Assembly: GCA_030765055.1 (NCBI GenBank)
Contig: CM060953.1
Span: 7,596,800 to 7,660,799 of the forward strand
From: Mantis religiosa
Lineage: Eukaryota > Arthropoda > Insecta > Mantodea > Mantidae
Reading direction: 5' to 3'
Length of the DNA: 64,000 nucleotides
Shown here: positions 19,295 through 30,335 of the stretch, piece by piece
Layout of the letters: every line of letters starts with the position of its first letter
Numbering within the stretch: position 1 is the first letter of the stretch
Notes under the pieces: generated by a model
What the model was told of the DNA's origin: nothing
The model's input: only the letters and a program-made list of their open reading frames with translations
Database searches by the model: none
Position numbers and translations under genes: made by a program

Positions 19295-21930
19295 ACACAG
19301 TCTCCTTGTAACTCCACACGCTTCTCCTAGCGATGTTCCCGTCTCTGTAACCCGTCCAAATAGTACTCGGCGTTCTTCAACACAGTCTCCTTGTAACTCT
19401 ACACACTTCTCCTAGCGATGTTCCCATCTCTGTAACCCGTCCAAATAGTACTCGGCGTTCTTCAACATAGTCTCCTTGTAACTCTACACACTTCTCTCAG
19501 CGATGCTCCCATCTCTGTAACCCGTCCAAATAGTACTCGGCGTTTTTCAACATAGTCTCCTTGTAACTCTACACACTTCTCCTAGCGATGTTCCCATCTC
19601 TGTAACCCGTCCAAATAGTACTCGGCGTTCTTCAACATAGTCTCCTTGTAACTCTACACACTTCTCTCAGCGATGTTCCCATCTCTGTAACCCGTCCAAA
19701 TAGTACTCGGCGTTCTTCAATATAGTCTCCTTGTAACTCTACACACTTCTCCTAGCGATGTTCCCATCTCTGTAACCCGTCCAAATAGTACTCGGCGTTC
19801 TTCAACACAGTCTCCTTGTAACTCCACACACTTCTCCTAGCGATGTTCCCATCTCTGTAACCCGTCCAAATAGTACTCGGCGTTCTTCAACATAGTCTCC
19901 TTGTAACTCTACACACTTCTCTCAGCGATGTTCCCATCTCTGTAACCCGTCCAAATAGTACTCGGCGTTCTTAGACATAGTCTCCTTGTAACTCTACACA
20001 CTTCTCTCAGCGATGTTCCCATCTCTGTAACCCGTCCAAATAGTACTCGGCGTTCTTCAACATAGTCTCCTTGTAACTCTACACACTTCTCCTAGCGATG
20101 TTCCCATCTCTGTAACCCGTCCAAATAGTACTCGGCGTTCTTCAACACAGTCTCCTTGTAACTCCACACACTTCTCCTAGCGATGTTCCCATCTCTGTAA
20201 CCCGTCCAAATAGTACTCGGCGTTCTTCAACATAGTCTCCTTGTAACTCTACACACTTCTCTCAGCGATGCTCCCTTCTCTGTAACCCGTCCAAATAGTA
20301 CTCGGCGTTTTTCAACACAGTCTCCTTGTAACTCTACACACTTCTCCCAGCGATGCTCCCATCTCTGTAACCCGTCCAAATAGTACTCGGCGTTTTTCAA
20401 CAGTCAGTCTCCTTATAACTCTACACACTTCTCCCAGCGATGTTCCCATCTCTGTAACTCGTCCAAATAGTACTCGGCGTTTTTCAACATAGTCTCCTTG
20501 TAACTCTACTCACTTCTCCCAGCAATGCTCTCATCTCTGTAACTCGTCCAAATAGTACTCGGCGTTTTTCAACATAGTCTCCTTGTAACTCTACACACTT
20601 CTCCTAGTGATGTTCCAATCTCTGTAACCCGTCCAAATAGTACTCGGCGTTTTTCAACATAGTCTCCTTGTAACTCTACACACTTCTCCCAGCGATGTTC
20701 CCATCTCTGTAACCCGTCCAAATAATACTCGTCGTTCTTCAACATAGTCTCCTTGTAACTCTACACACTTCTCCTAGCGATGTTCCCATCTCTGTAACTC
20801 ATCCAAATAATACTCGTCGTTCTTCAACATAGTCTCCTTGTAACTCTACACACTTCTCCTAGCGATGTTCCCATCTCTGTAACTCGTCCAAATAGTACTC
20901 GTCGTTCTTCAACATAGTCTCCTTGTAACTCTACACACTTCTCCTAGCGATGTTCCCATCTCTCTAACCCGTCCAAATAGTACTCGTCGTTTTTCAACAT
21001 AGTCTCCTTGTAACTCTACACACTTCCCCTAGCGATGTTCCCATCTCTGTAACCCGTCCAAATAGTACTCGTCGTTTTACAACATAGTCTCCTTGTAACT
21101 CTACACACTTCTCCTAGCGATGTTTCCATCTCTGTAACCCGTCCAAATAGTACTCGGCGTTTTTCAACATAGTCTCCTTGTAACTCTACACACTTCTCCC
21201 AGCGATGCTCCCATCTCTGTAACACGTCCAAATAGTACTCGGCGTTTTTCAACATAGTCGCCTTGTAACTCCACACACTTCTCCCAGCGATGCTCCCATC
21301 TCTGTAACACGTCCAAATAGTACTCGGCGTTTTTCAACATAGTCTCCTTGTAACTCTACACACTTCTCCCAGCGATGCTCCCATCTCTGTAACCCGTTCA
21401 AGAGGTACTCGGCGTTTTTCAACATAGTCTCCTTGTAACTCCACACACTTCTCCCAGTGATGCTCCCATCTCTGTAACCCGTTCAAGAGGTACTCGGCGT
21501 TTTTCAACATAGTCTCCTTGTAACTCCACACACTTCTCCCAACGATGCTCTCATCTCTGTAACCCGTCCAAATAGTACTCGGCGTTTTTCAACATAGTCT
21601 CCTTGTAACTCTACACACTTCTCCCAGCGATGCTCCCATCTCTGTAACCCGTCCAAATAGTACTCGGCGTTTTTCAACATAGTCGCCTTGTAACTCCACA
21701 CACTTCTCCCAGCGATGCTCCCATCTCTGTAACACGTCCAAATAGTACTCGGCGTTTTTCAACATAGTCTCCTTGTAACTCTACACACTTCTCCCAGCGA
21801 TGCTCCCATCTCTGTAACCCGTCCAAATAGTACTCGGCGTTTTTCAACATAGTCTCCTTGTAACTCCACACACTTCTCACAGCGATGTTCCCATCTCTGT
21901 AACCCGTCCAAATAGTACTCGGCGTTTTTC
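19295..21930 (-). repeat. 85-bp tandem array from the mariner-D C-terminal codons (about 31 units)
   Basis: Units of 85 bp, for example tctccttgtaactctacaca through gtccaaatagtactcggcgt. On the minus strand a unit encodes NAEYYLDGLQRWEHRWEKCV then ELQGDYVEK, which is the C-terminal end of the mariner transposase. The copy still joined to the transposase body is at 21840-21930, and the distal unit near 19300 still ends VEK-stop. Because 85 is not a multiple of three, every unit changes frame. Sub-variants (cggcgttcttcaa versus cggcgtttttcaa; gtcgttcttcaa) group in blocks along the array. Confidence 0.95.
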
Positions 21931-22883
21931 TCTGTAAAACAATTGTACACGAAGGTGATTGCCTTTTCATTTGACAAAAATCTCTGTCCTCCGAGCGCAA
22001 TTTTCAGATGAGCGAACAAAAAGAAGTCGCTTGGGGCTAGATCTGGTGAGTCAAGCAGTTTAAACAGTAATTCTTGGAACTTCGCAATTGCAACCGCTGA
22101 GGTGTGATACGGTGCGTTATCTTGGCGAAACAGGATTTTCTTTTTCTGCACATGTGATAGTTTTTTTCGCAGGTTCTACCTTCAGCTTGTCATGTAATGT
22201 TGCGTAGTGTGCTCCTGTAATGGTTTTTCCTTTCTGAAGATAATCGATTAAAATAACTCCATGACTATCCCAAAAAAACAGTCGCCATTACTTTCGCAGC
22301 CGAAAGAATAGTTTTTGATTCTTTATATAGCCTGTTCTCCTTTTGCTGTTCACTGTTTGGACTGTAGGTTTGTTTCGGGCGTATAATAGTGTATCCAAGT
22401 TTCTTCTACAGTAATTAATCGGCGCCAAAACTCGGATTTATTGCGCCTAAACTGCTCCAACAGAGCGTTGGAAATGTTCATTCGAACACGTTTTTGGTCT
22501 AACGTGATCAAACGCGGCACCCAACGTGCGGACAGCTTTCTCATGTCTAAATGTTGATTTAATATGTGACAAACACGTTCTTTTGACATGTTCATAGTCT
22601 TTGCTGTCTCTCTCACTTTAATTTGGTGGTCGTCTAGCACCATTTGGTGAACTTTGGCGATGTTTTTGTCGGTAGTTGCAGTTTTTGGACGTCCCGAACC
22701 TTCATCGTCTACCAAGCTCTTACGGCCACGTATAAATTGGGCTGCCCAAGATTTCGCTGTGATAAATGATGGTGAAGAATCCCCATACACAGAATCCAAC
22801 TCATCTTTGATTTGCGTAGGCGTGTTGCCTTTCATAAGCAAATATTTAATGACAGCTGGATACTCGATTTTGTCTATTTTCAT
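21931..22883 (-). pseudogene. mariner-D transposase body (broken)
   Basis: From an ATG at 22883: MKIDKIEYPAVIKYLLMKGN, first HTH ending in AKSWAAQFIRGRKS, linker DDEGSGRPKTATTDKNIAKV, second HTH (VRETAKTMNMSKERVCHILN), MRKLSARWVPRLITLDQKRV, then VEETWIHYYTPE. The normal MDETW is here EETW, so the first catalytic Asp is replaced by Glu. A stop follows near 22350; decayed sequence resumes with FFWDSHGVILIDYLQKGKTI, the second Asp (ILFRQDNAPYHTSA) and third Asp (SPDLAPSDFFLF), then KIALGGQRFLSNE and the first unit of the tandem array. At least two frame breaks separate these blocks. Mariner family, DD34D type; inactive. Confidence 0.85.
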
Positions 22884-23220
22884 AAAAACACCCACATCAA
22901 CTCACTCAAACGACTGTTACATAACAACTGAGTGTACAAGATGGCTGAAGCTTTGGTGAGTAACTGTCAACAGATGAACTACCAAATTGACTAGCTTTTA
23001 TTTACGAATGCTGCCATTCTCTTGTTGAGGTCGGAAACTTCTCAGACCAACCTCGTACCAAAAACTAAGCGTAGTAGAACCTCTTTCCTTCTTTTTTTTT
23101 AATTCCTAAGTCCATTTTGGATATTTTTAGGTCTTTTCAGAGGTCATTTTTGGGAAATTTGTAAATCATCAAATTCTTTACTTTGGTCATCAAAAATGAA
23201 GAGCAGTTCTTAGGACATTT

Positions 23221-24090
23221 GTATGTATGTATTTATTGACTGCAATTGGGTACTCCCCGGTGGCAGAGTTAAGAATACAGATCAAATTACAAATACTAGA
23301 TTTACAACAATAACACAATAAACAATACAAACATGATATTATTTTACTTTAGTCACTTAAAACATATCTAATTACTTCTCTATTTACATATCATATATCA
23401 TTATAATTCAAAAGTTAAACTATAAACCATCTAGATTTTTTCTAAATTTCTTCAGCGACAGGGGACAGCCCTGAAAGACTGCTACAGGCAATTCATTCCA
23501 TTCTTCAATGGTTCTATTAACAAAAGAAAATTTTCCTACGTCGGTTCTATATCTTCTACCCTTAATTTTATACCTATGATCGTTTCGTCCATAATAATCC
23601 GGATTATCTAACCTTACACTAACGTGCACCCATGCCTTTACACCAGCATTAGCTTTGAATAATGCTACCAACCTATGTTTTTTACGCCTAATTCTTAATT
23701 CCTCCCATTTAGTCCCATCTCCTTTTATAGGCCCAAAATACTTGCCTCTTTTTATGAATTTTATTGCCCTCTTCTGTATTTTTTCTAATGGATCGATTTG
23801 GTTAGCTCTATACGGGTCCCAGCATGCTACTCCATATTCCATAACCGGCCGCACTAAGGCCTTGTAGGCAATTTCCCTGGACCTAGCGCTCCCCTTTTTC
23901 AATATTCTCATTACGAAATGTAATGCCTTCCACGCATTCCTAGATGTGGAATTTACTTGTTCGTCCCATCCAGCATTACTTGCCAGGTAAACTCCCAAGT
24001 ATTTGCAGCTGTCCACCTGTGGAATTTGCACCCCTCCCATGTGATAGTTAACAATAATTTTGCCCTTAGTTCCACTAAAACAATGGACTT
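23221..24090 (-). mobile_element. LINE-B copy 1, 5'-truncated
   Basis: Nearly identical to 56150-57021 on the plus strand, including the 3' untranslated region that ends aataaatacatacatac. The 3' end is at 23221 and homology stops abruptly after caatggactt at 24090, marking the 5' truncation point. No clear target duplication was found. Confidence 0.85.
23420..24040 (-). CDS. LINE-B RT C-terminal domain
   Basis: Open frame of 206 codons: MGGVQIPQVDSCKYLGVYLA, TSRNAWKALHFVMRILKKGS, IAYKALVRPVMEYGVACWDP, IDPLEKIQKRAIKFIKRGKY, WEELRIRRKKHRLVALFKAN, then KFSFVNRTIEEWNELPVAVF and a conserved end FRKNLDGL. This is the thumb region after RT motif D/E in CR1/Jockey-like insect LINEs. The catalytic core is missing. 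It differs from the copy at 55998-56822 at only about eight residues over the shared 206, so both insertions are young or purifying selection on the source was strong. Confidence 0.85.
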   Translation of the reverse strand: MGGVQIPQVDSCKYLGVYLASNAGWDEQVNSTSRNAWKALHFVMRILKKGSARSREIAYKALVRPVMEYGVACWDPYRANQIDPLEKIQKRAIKFIKRGKYFGPIKGDGTKWEELRIRRKKHRLVALFKANAGVKAWVHVSVRLDNPDYYGRNDHRYKIKGRRYRTDVGKFSFVNRTIEEWNELPVAVFQGCPLSLKKFRKNLDGL

Positions 24091-24822
24091 GAAGATAGAG
24101 ATTTCATTTGTAATGGAAGTAGCTTAAACATGTTCTTTTTGGATCTAATGGAGTTCAAAGCGTGTATTTCTTATAAAGTTTTGAACGGGAAACCATACCA
24201 ACCTTGTACCTGGTAGAAATTTTGGTCAAATTTCGTCTTTGAGATTCTGCTTGTTTGATCTGCAGAAGGTGTTCATTTCTCTCCCGCATTGGGATGGGTC
24301 TTTAAGCCTCTGCAGTCTGCCTGAAGTGTCTCACCTTCATTGTCAGTATTCTATTGTAAATATACTGTGAAATATTTCATTAATTAAACTTACAAAAACA
24401 AAACGTTTTAATATCGCGTGATGTAAATAATAATAAAGGAGCTGTTTGCAGGGACAGTGATACCTAAAGCTATAATCTATCGCCGTATGCGAGATGAGAC
24501 GATACGAGACATTGCATGAGCACATGCAAAGTACTGGCTTTACTAACACAGGCTGAAAACCCTCTAATCCACAGGCGTTGTGCAGCTGCGGCAGTCGTAA
24601 CGCCAACAAGATAAAGTGCGCCCTCATCCAGCGGAATTACAATCACAAGATTGCCAGATAGCTAATATCTTCTAGATATTTTGTTTGAGCGCTCTTCCGA
24701 CTCCAGTGAGTCTTGCGTATGAGGTTGAGCAGATCCGGCAAACTGAGTTAGGGAGAATGAGCCAGTTGTATCTGGTAATTATAGGTTACTATAGGCCAGG
24801 AAACGTAGCACTTTATTTGACA
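24091..24822. other. No gene seen
   Basis: Unremarkable sequence; short open frames only. Confidence 0.45.
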
Positions 24823-24824
24823 TA

Positions 24825-25062
24825 TACTCCTGGAAATTGAAATAAGAACACCGTGAATTCATTGTCCCAGGAAGGGGAAACTTCATTGACACATTCCTGG
24901 TGTCAGATACATCACATGATCACACTGACAGAACCATAGGCACATAGACACAGACACAGAGCATGCACAATGTCGGCACTAGTACCGTGTATATCCACCT
25001 TTCGCAGCAATGCAGGCTGCTACTCTCCCATGGAGACGATCGTAGAGATGCTGGATGTAGAC
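24825..25062 (-). mobile_element. Fragment of the Tc1-like C family (3' end only)
   Basis: Begins at TA with tactcctggaaattgaaataa, the terminus shared with 31744-33164 and 33518-34918, and follows those copies through ctagtaccgtgtatatccac and catggagacgatcgtag to about 25062. There it switches to other sequence. Only the last transposase codons (the RIAACIAAKGGYTRY-like end) are included. Confidence 0.85.
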
Positions 25063-25150
25063 CTGTAAGCATTCCTTAGTTTTGCCCACGCCAGCTCAAT
25101 TGCATTCAGATCACAGTTATACGGAGATGTCCCCTTTCGAGAGCCATAAC
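25044..25150 (-). pseudogene. Transposase scrap with SPYNCDLNAIELAWAKLR motif
   Basis: Minus strand: GSRKGTSPYNCDLNAIELAW then AKLRNAYRS. The PY..DLN.IE..WA..K pattern is the third catalytic block (Glu) of an IS630/Tc1-superfamily transposase different from the adjoining C family. About 35 codons only; it directly abuts the C-family fragment. Confidence 0.5.
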
Positions 25151-25191
25151 ATCCACAAATATTCATACAAATATAAATCATTTTCAAGTAA

Positions 25192-25410
25192 ATGCTGATG
25201 TACCACACTTCTAACAAGGATAAACTGGCAATTCGAGCGCACCAAACGAGCCTTTATGAAGGAAGCTTTAACTACAACGTGATAATGTTATATAATAAAC
25301 TTCCAAATTCATTTAAACAAGCTACATCATTAAAACACTTTAAGAATAAGGTTAAGAAATGTTTGCATGCACACTGTTTTTATACGGTTAATGATTTTTT
25401 AGAACTATAA
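25192..25410 (+). pseudogene. LINE-X ORF2 extreme C-terminus
   Basis: Reads SNKDKLAIRAHQTSLYEGSF, NVIMLYNKLPNSFKQATSLK, HFKNKVKKCLHAHCFYTVND and ends FLEL. The pattern HN.RNK...P.H........G..LYNKLP......+.FK..LK..L....FYT..EFL is the end of insect non-LTR RT proteins, the same type as the split remnant at 58340-59900. Everything upstream is missing. The next 250 bp are probably its 3' untranslated region. Confidence 0.7.
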
Positions 25411-26300
25411 CCATGTAAATGAGCACTGGGAGCATAGTACATTCACAAACCTGTAATATTTATATTATGACATTTCTTGTAGTAAATTAGTCTATGCAAA
25501 TACCACATGAAACCATAGAAAAGCTGCTTACTGTGTATATTGTATGTAATCAATTTGACTTTATGTATATACTGCATTTATACATTTTGACGTGTCTCAT
25601 AAGATGTATATGTTGCCAAGGATGAACTAAACTTCTAATTCTAACATACGATTGTTGTAAACTGGTTAGCTAATTAACCTCGAAATTGATCAAAACGAAA
25701 TATGGCGGACATAATAAAGCTTGGCGTATTAGCCACTAGATGTCAGTGTATAGCGCATTTCAAACTTCAAAGTTGTCATCTATGTTTACAGAGTTAAACG
25801 AAACTTACCGAATAAGGACTTGGAGCCCGATCGCTCTTCTTATAGTACATATCTCACGCGTTTTTCCCATTCTTGAGTTACCTTTTGAATTTCTTCGTTA
25901 ATAAGTCGTTCAACTCAGCCAGTTTAAAAGTACTTTTTCTGTTTAAAACATAATTAGAGATACACTGATATACTTATACACTGATGCACCTTCCCTAGTT
26001 TTTAAAACAGAAAAACAACTGAATAATACTGCTTTGAACTCTCTAGAGTAAATAGGGATTACGAACCATTCGTAAACAATGATATAATGTGACCAGACAC
26101 GCTCTGCCAGACTAGCAAGAAGTGTACTTCTTAGCTCTCTACCCAACTTAACAAACCGTTTGTCTTATTCAAAGTAATTCTTTTATCACATCATGTCAAA
26201 TGTTAACATTTCAGTTCCGAGTAATTAAAAAATACGTACACATACATACCAAGCAATAATGGTATCCATTCAGCGCTTAGATCGCCATGCATTGTCATAA
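25411..26300. other. No gene seen beyond probable LINE-X 3' UTR
   Basis: AT-rich; the first part is plausibly LINE-X untranslated sequence, the rest is unassigned. Confidence 0.4.
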
Positions 26301-26389
26301 TACCAGGCTGTTCAATAAAGAATGATCTAATTTTTTTTTTTTTTTTTTGATAACGTACCTTTGCTCTCCTCATAATTTTGTTGCTCCTT

Positions 26390-27044
26390 CTCGAAACAGT
26401 CTCCCCTGAATGCGATGCACTTATCCCAGCGTTTCTGCCAGTCTTCAAAGACATGCTGGAAACCATTTTTGAGAGATCCTTCAAAATCGTCTCCGCAGCC
26501 TTCACCACTACTTCTGATGATGGATAATGTCTCCCACGAAGGCGTTTCTTCAAGTTAGGGAATATAAAAAAGTCACATGGGGCTAAATCCGGACTATAGG
26601 GAGGGTGAGGGATGTACTTCACGTTGATTTTGTAAGATATTCAGCAACAACATTGACAATATGCGGCCGCGCATTATCGTGGTGCAGAATCCAGCCTGCT
26701 TCACGGAAATGTGGTCTTTTGCGCCTGATATGGACTTGCAATGTTTTCAGGACATTCCTGTAGTATTGTCCAGTTACTGATGTGTGTGCAGGTACAACAT
26801 GCTCATAAACCATTCCGTGAATATCAAAGAATGAGATGACCATAACTTTCCCAGAAGAAGCAACCACTTTTGCTTTTTGGGGGGTTGGTGATGAAAGAGA
26901 TTTGGACACTGAGCTTTGCTGTTTGCTCTCAGGATCAAAATGATGTAGCCAAGTTTCATCAGCGGTGATTACGTTTGAAGGAAACTCCGGATTTTCCTCT
27001 AACATCAACTTTAACTGCATGTTACCTCCATTGCAGCGGTAGGC
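26390..27044 (-). pseudogene. mariner-A transposase, catalytic part (copy 1)
   Basis: Minus strand: MQLKLMLEENPEF, VITADETWLHHFDPESKQQS with the first Asp, QKAKVVASSGKVMVISFFDI, HVVPAHTSVTGQYYRNVLKT, GWILHHDNARPHIVNVVAEY with the second Asp. After a one-base shift near 26622 it reads YIPHPPYSPDLAPCDFFIFP with the third Asp. In the copies where frame permits counting, 34 residues separate the second and third Asp (DD34D). The N-terminal DNA-binding domain is deleted, so this copy cannot encode active transposase. The open frame extends past the left TIR at its 3' side, into unrelated sequence. Confidence 0.85.
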
Positions 27045-27056
27045 AATACTGACCAT

Positions 27057-27583
27057 ATTTGAGTTTGATTTATGAGTCACTATGTTTACACCCTAACTTC
27101 ACTTACTTGTTGTATAATTGAAACGTTTTCAAGATCATTCGATCTCATCCTCAGCTGTTTGGTGACTAAATAAACCTTCCTCTTCCTCCACTACTATGGA
27201 GCTCCGATCACTCTGCCATCTGGTGTTAGGGGCACTAAGTTTTAATACTTCATTTGATGCCGGGATTTCAAAATTTATAACTTTATCACGGTTTTTGTTT
27301 ATGAATATTTTTTCCCAAATATCCAATTCTATGGGTGTACTTAAAGATTTTAACAGTTTAATGTTGTGGTCAATGTTGTGGTTTTCTGTCCAAAAATGGT
27401 GTGAAACTGCAGATTTTTCTGTTTGTTTCAACTTAATGTTCCTCTGGTGTTCTTTTTGCCTGCTTAACAAGTTTCTCTTAGTTTTTCCTATGTAGCTTTT
27501 TTCACAGGTTTCACAATTAATCTGATAATTTCCTGATTTCAAATTGTTGGGGATTGTATTTTTCAGTGGTTTATTTAATATTT
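27057..27583 (-). mobile_element. 5'-truncated PLE inserted in mariner-A copy 1
   Basis: The 12-bp sequence aatactgaccat occurs at 27045-27056 and 27584-27595, while the mariner has it once. The 527-bp insert carries the minus-strand GIY-YIG region, 27542-27135: KSGNYQINCETCEKSYIGKT, LLSRQKEHQRNIKLKQTEKS, DIWEKIFINKNRDKVINFEI and an acidic tail. The usual GIY is GNY here (I to N), which may impair the nuclease. It is a different PLE family from those at 3002 and 7940. Confidence 0.85.
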
Positions 27584-27755
27584 AATACTGACCATGTCTG
27601 AACTTGCCTGGTTCTCACAGGCGGGAACCAGGACCAACAATGAAACTACTACGGCGTGTTTGTTTCACACTAAACTAACAGAATATAATATTATTGAATT
27701 TTATTGCGGAAAATTATGACCGTAAAAAAAATATGGTCATTGAAAAGCCCTTGTA

Positions 27756-28300
27756 TTATAGAATATCCTAAATGTATATTTCAGATACTGTATATATTTT
27801 CCCAAGAGAAGCAATCTGCAGTTCTCTACGACGCTTAAAAGTATGAATCGCTAGTACAGCAATTAGTACAGAAAGCCATGGAAATCCATTTTCAACAATT
27901 TAGAAACACAAGCTATATTTGGTCATTTACACATTCCAATCAGCGCAAATACTTCAAAGCCTCAGTTGACTGAGATAATTTTCGGGATAGGTAAAACTCG
28001 GTTTATTTACGTTAAACACGCGCACAAGTCGCAAAGTCATGCAATACATAAACAAAACACGGTCGCATTGATTAACATTAGCTAAGCCCGCGTTATTTAC
28101 AGGATTTCATGTCTCATTATAAGGGGAAATTAGACCATGCGTGCAACCTGTCACTTTTGTGCTTCTTCATGTTAACGTTATTGTTAAACGAAACAATGAA
28201 ACAAGGCCAAATCTCAATTCATGATATCAAATTTCCAAGACTAAGTTAACTGGCATAATGAGAGTTTGCATGTTTTTACAACATTATATAAATAGCAATG
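27756..28300. other. No gene seen
   Basis: AT-rich sequence, no feature recognised. Confidence 0.45.
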
Positions 28301-29419
28301 AAACCGTTGGGATTGGGATTACGGCACGGAGGGGATTCGACAGTTAAGCGCAGAGGATCTACCCAAAAGCCTCCTTCTACCCGGGAGTGATGGAAAACTT
28401 CGGAGCTCTTTTCATAGGGTAATATCTGCTTTCCTAAAAAGCCCCCCCCCCCCCATCGACAACAACGTCAAGACGGGATGGAAGTGGATACGTCAAATAC
28501 ACGCATCAACCCCGCAGTGAAGACTACGGAATAACATCGGTGGGGCCGCATGGTGATCTAGCACACATTCTACTAGCTCTGCAGTCTACTACCCGGGACT
28601 TAAGAGGCAACCCTCTATCCCCTCCGGGCGGTCTTAGCCTGGCCGCAGGTACTGGATTTCCTGTGCGTGTCGGAAACACACTGCCCCCTCGAGTCCAACC
28701 CAATCCGGACAACTCCCCGACAGGAGGGGCTCGAATGTTCGGCCCGAGGTTCCTCTAGTAACGTCAGAGGTACCACGAGCGCTAGGGGTCCGCAGCGCCA
28801 ACACCACGGCAGCTGAAGGGGATGGATCCCTCCTATATGGAGGGAGGGAGGGGCGAGGGTATCTACCAGGGCAGCTACATCAACCACACGCCTCTTCACG
28901 CCAGCTAAGCTCAACGGAGCTCTCCGAATGCATCAGAACTCCATCACTGACAACTTCAGAGACCTCGCAAGAGCACTGGCACCCATGCAAGGGGCCCCAT
29001 CCGCCCCGCAGAGACACCCGCACCCAAGGGACGCCACCACCTGACCTGCCACGCCGATACCCACCGTTAGATACAGGTCTTCACGAGACCTACATCGATC
29101 ACCACGGAACATTATAGGACGAACACCATCTTTAGAAAGGAACGGTGGACGTCAGGGCCTTGTGGTCATGACGTCTATCCCCCCACACCATGCGGTTCGC
29201 CGCAATGAACAACACTGCTCTTGAATCTGGGTGTCACGAGCGGAACCAGCTTACTTCACCGGTGCTACTGTCATAGTCAGTGGAAGATTTCTTAAGTAGG
29301 TATTCCACACCGGTAACCCTCACCGGAGCGGCGACTCCTATGTCACCAGCCCAATGGGTTGGTGTGGGTAAATCCATTTTTTCCTTCCACGTTAAAAAAT
29401 ACAAGGCAGCCTTCACAAA
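28301..29419 (+). repeat. GC-rich dispersed repeat, unit 1 and associated sequence
   Basis: Base composition changes sharply to GC-rich. Landmarks shared with the next unit: caagacgggatggaagtg (28469), gatctagcacac (28554), cccctcgagtccaaccc (28684), ggttcctctagt (28749) and accacggcagctgaagggga (28801-28820). A run of 13 C lies at 28442-28454. Open frames on both strands are typical of GC-rich DNA and are not convincing genes. Confidence 0.6.
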
Positions 29420-29935
29420 GTGAGACCGAACCCCCTCTCAAGACCAGGGAGCTACCGAGCTGTCCCTAAAGGGCTAGGCGTCTCCGTGGGACTTTCCGCA
29501 GGGTAAGACCTACAGACTAACAAGCCCCCGATCTGGTCCCATGGACTCAAGACGGGATGGAAGTGAATACGCCACTTACGCGAGCCAACCCCAAAGGGGA
29601 AGGCTACCGATCTACCTCGGTAGGGCCGCTTGCTGATCTAGCACACCTTCTACTAGTTATGCTAGCAAGTACGCGGGGATATATGACTTCCCTCAACCCC
29701 GTTCGAAGTACCCGATCTCCCACGGGTATCGAGAACCACTGCCCCCTCGAGTCCAACCCAATCCGCACAATTCCCATTCAGGAGGGGCTTGAATGATCGG
29801 CTCAAGGTTCCTCTAGTGACGTCAGAGGTACCACGAGTGCTAGGGTCCGCAGTGCTCGCACCACGGCAGCTGAAGGGGACGGATCCTCTCCCCTACGGGA
29901 TCGGAGGGGATTCGGCACTCGACCAGTTTTGATCT
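29420..29935 (+). repeat. GC-rich dispersed repeat, unit 2
   Basis: Shares with unit 1 the blocks listed there, at 29547-29900, and with unit 3 (reverse) the blocks gaccagggagytaccgag, agacctayagactaacaag and aaaggggaaggctaccgatc. One frame gives NTPLTRANPKGEGYRSTSVG, and the inverted unit gives DTPLTRTNTKGEGYRSTSVR, so either coding or DNA-level similarity is preserved. I cannot name the family. Confidence 0.6.
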
Positions 29936-29939
29936 ATAG

Positions 29940-30335
29940 TACCTATGTCCCAAGTGGGGCATCCCCGGGAGAACGGATGAGGTGAGAGGAGACATAGGTC
30001 GGCTGTCCAAGGACGGGGTAGAGGGAAGCCATATATCCCCGCGTCCTAGCCTGCATATCTAGTAGAAGGTGTGCTAAATCACCAGGCGACCTCACTGAGG
30101 TTGATCGGTAGCCTTCCCCTTTGGTGTTGGTGCGCGTAAGTGGCGTATCCACTTCCCTACCGTCTTGTGTCCACAGGACCAGATGGGGGGGGGCCTTGTT
30201 AGTCTCTAGGTCTTGCCCTATGGAAAGCAACACGGAGGCGCCGGGTGCCCTTTCGGGAACCCTCGGTAACTCCCTGGTCGTCAGAGAGCCGGGGGGGGGG
30301 GGGGGGGGGGTCGGTCTTCAATCTGTGTGGAATGC
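29940..30335 (-). repeat. GC-rich dispersed repeat, unit 3 (inverted), with 20-G tract
   Basis: Reverse-complement match to unit 2, forming an inverted pair around 29936. A run of 20 G lies at 30291-30310. GC-rich sequence ends about 30340, where AT-rich DNA returns. Confidence 0.6.

Larger units (their letters stand above)
19220..23055 (-). mobile_element. mariner-D element enlarged by an internal tandem array
   Basis: Left end aaggtggtctgaaaagtttc (19220-19239) pairs with the reverse complement of the right end (cgaggttggtctgagaagtt at 23036-23055); both ends abut TA. The element spans 3836 bp, of which about 2.6 kb is the 85-bp array. Without the array it would be about 1.2-1.3 kb, the usual mariner length. 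Confidence 0.85.
26303..27753 (-). mobile_element. mariner-A copy 1 (deletion derivative carrying a PLE)
   Basis: TA-flanked (26301-26302; 27754-27755). Left end ccaggctgttcaataaagaa and right end (minus) caagggcttttcaatgacc are the family TIRs. Total 1451 bp, or about 912 bp without the PLE and its duplicated target. It has the same roughly 403-bp internal deletion as copies 4 and 5 (junction aactgcat|gttacctcc at 27016-27022). Confidence 0.9.
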
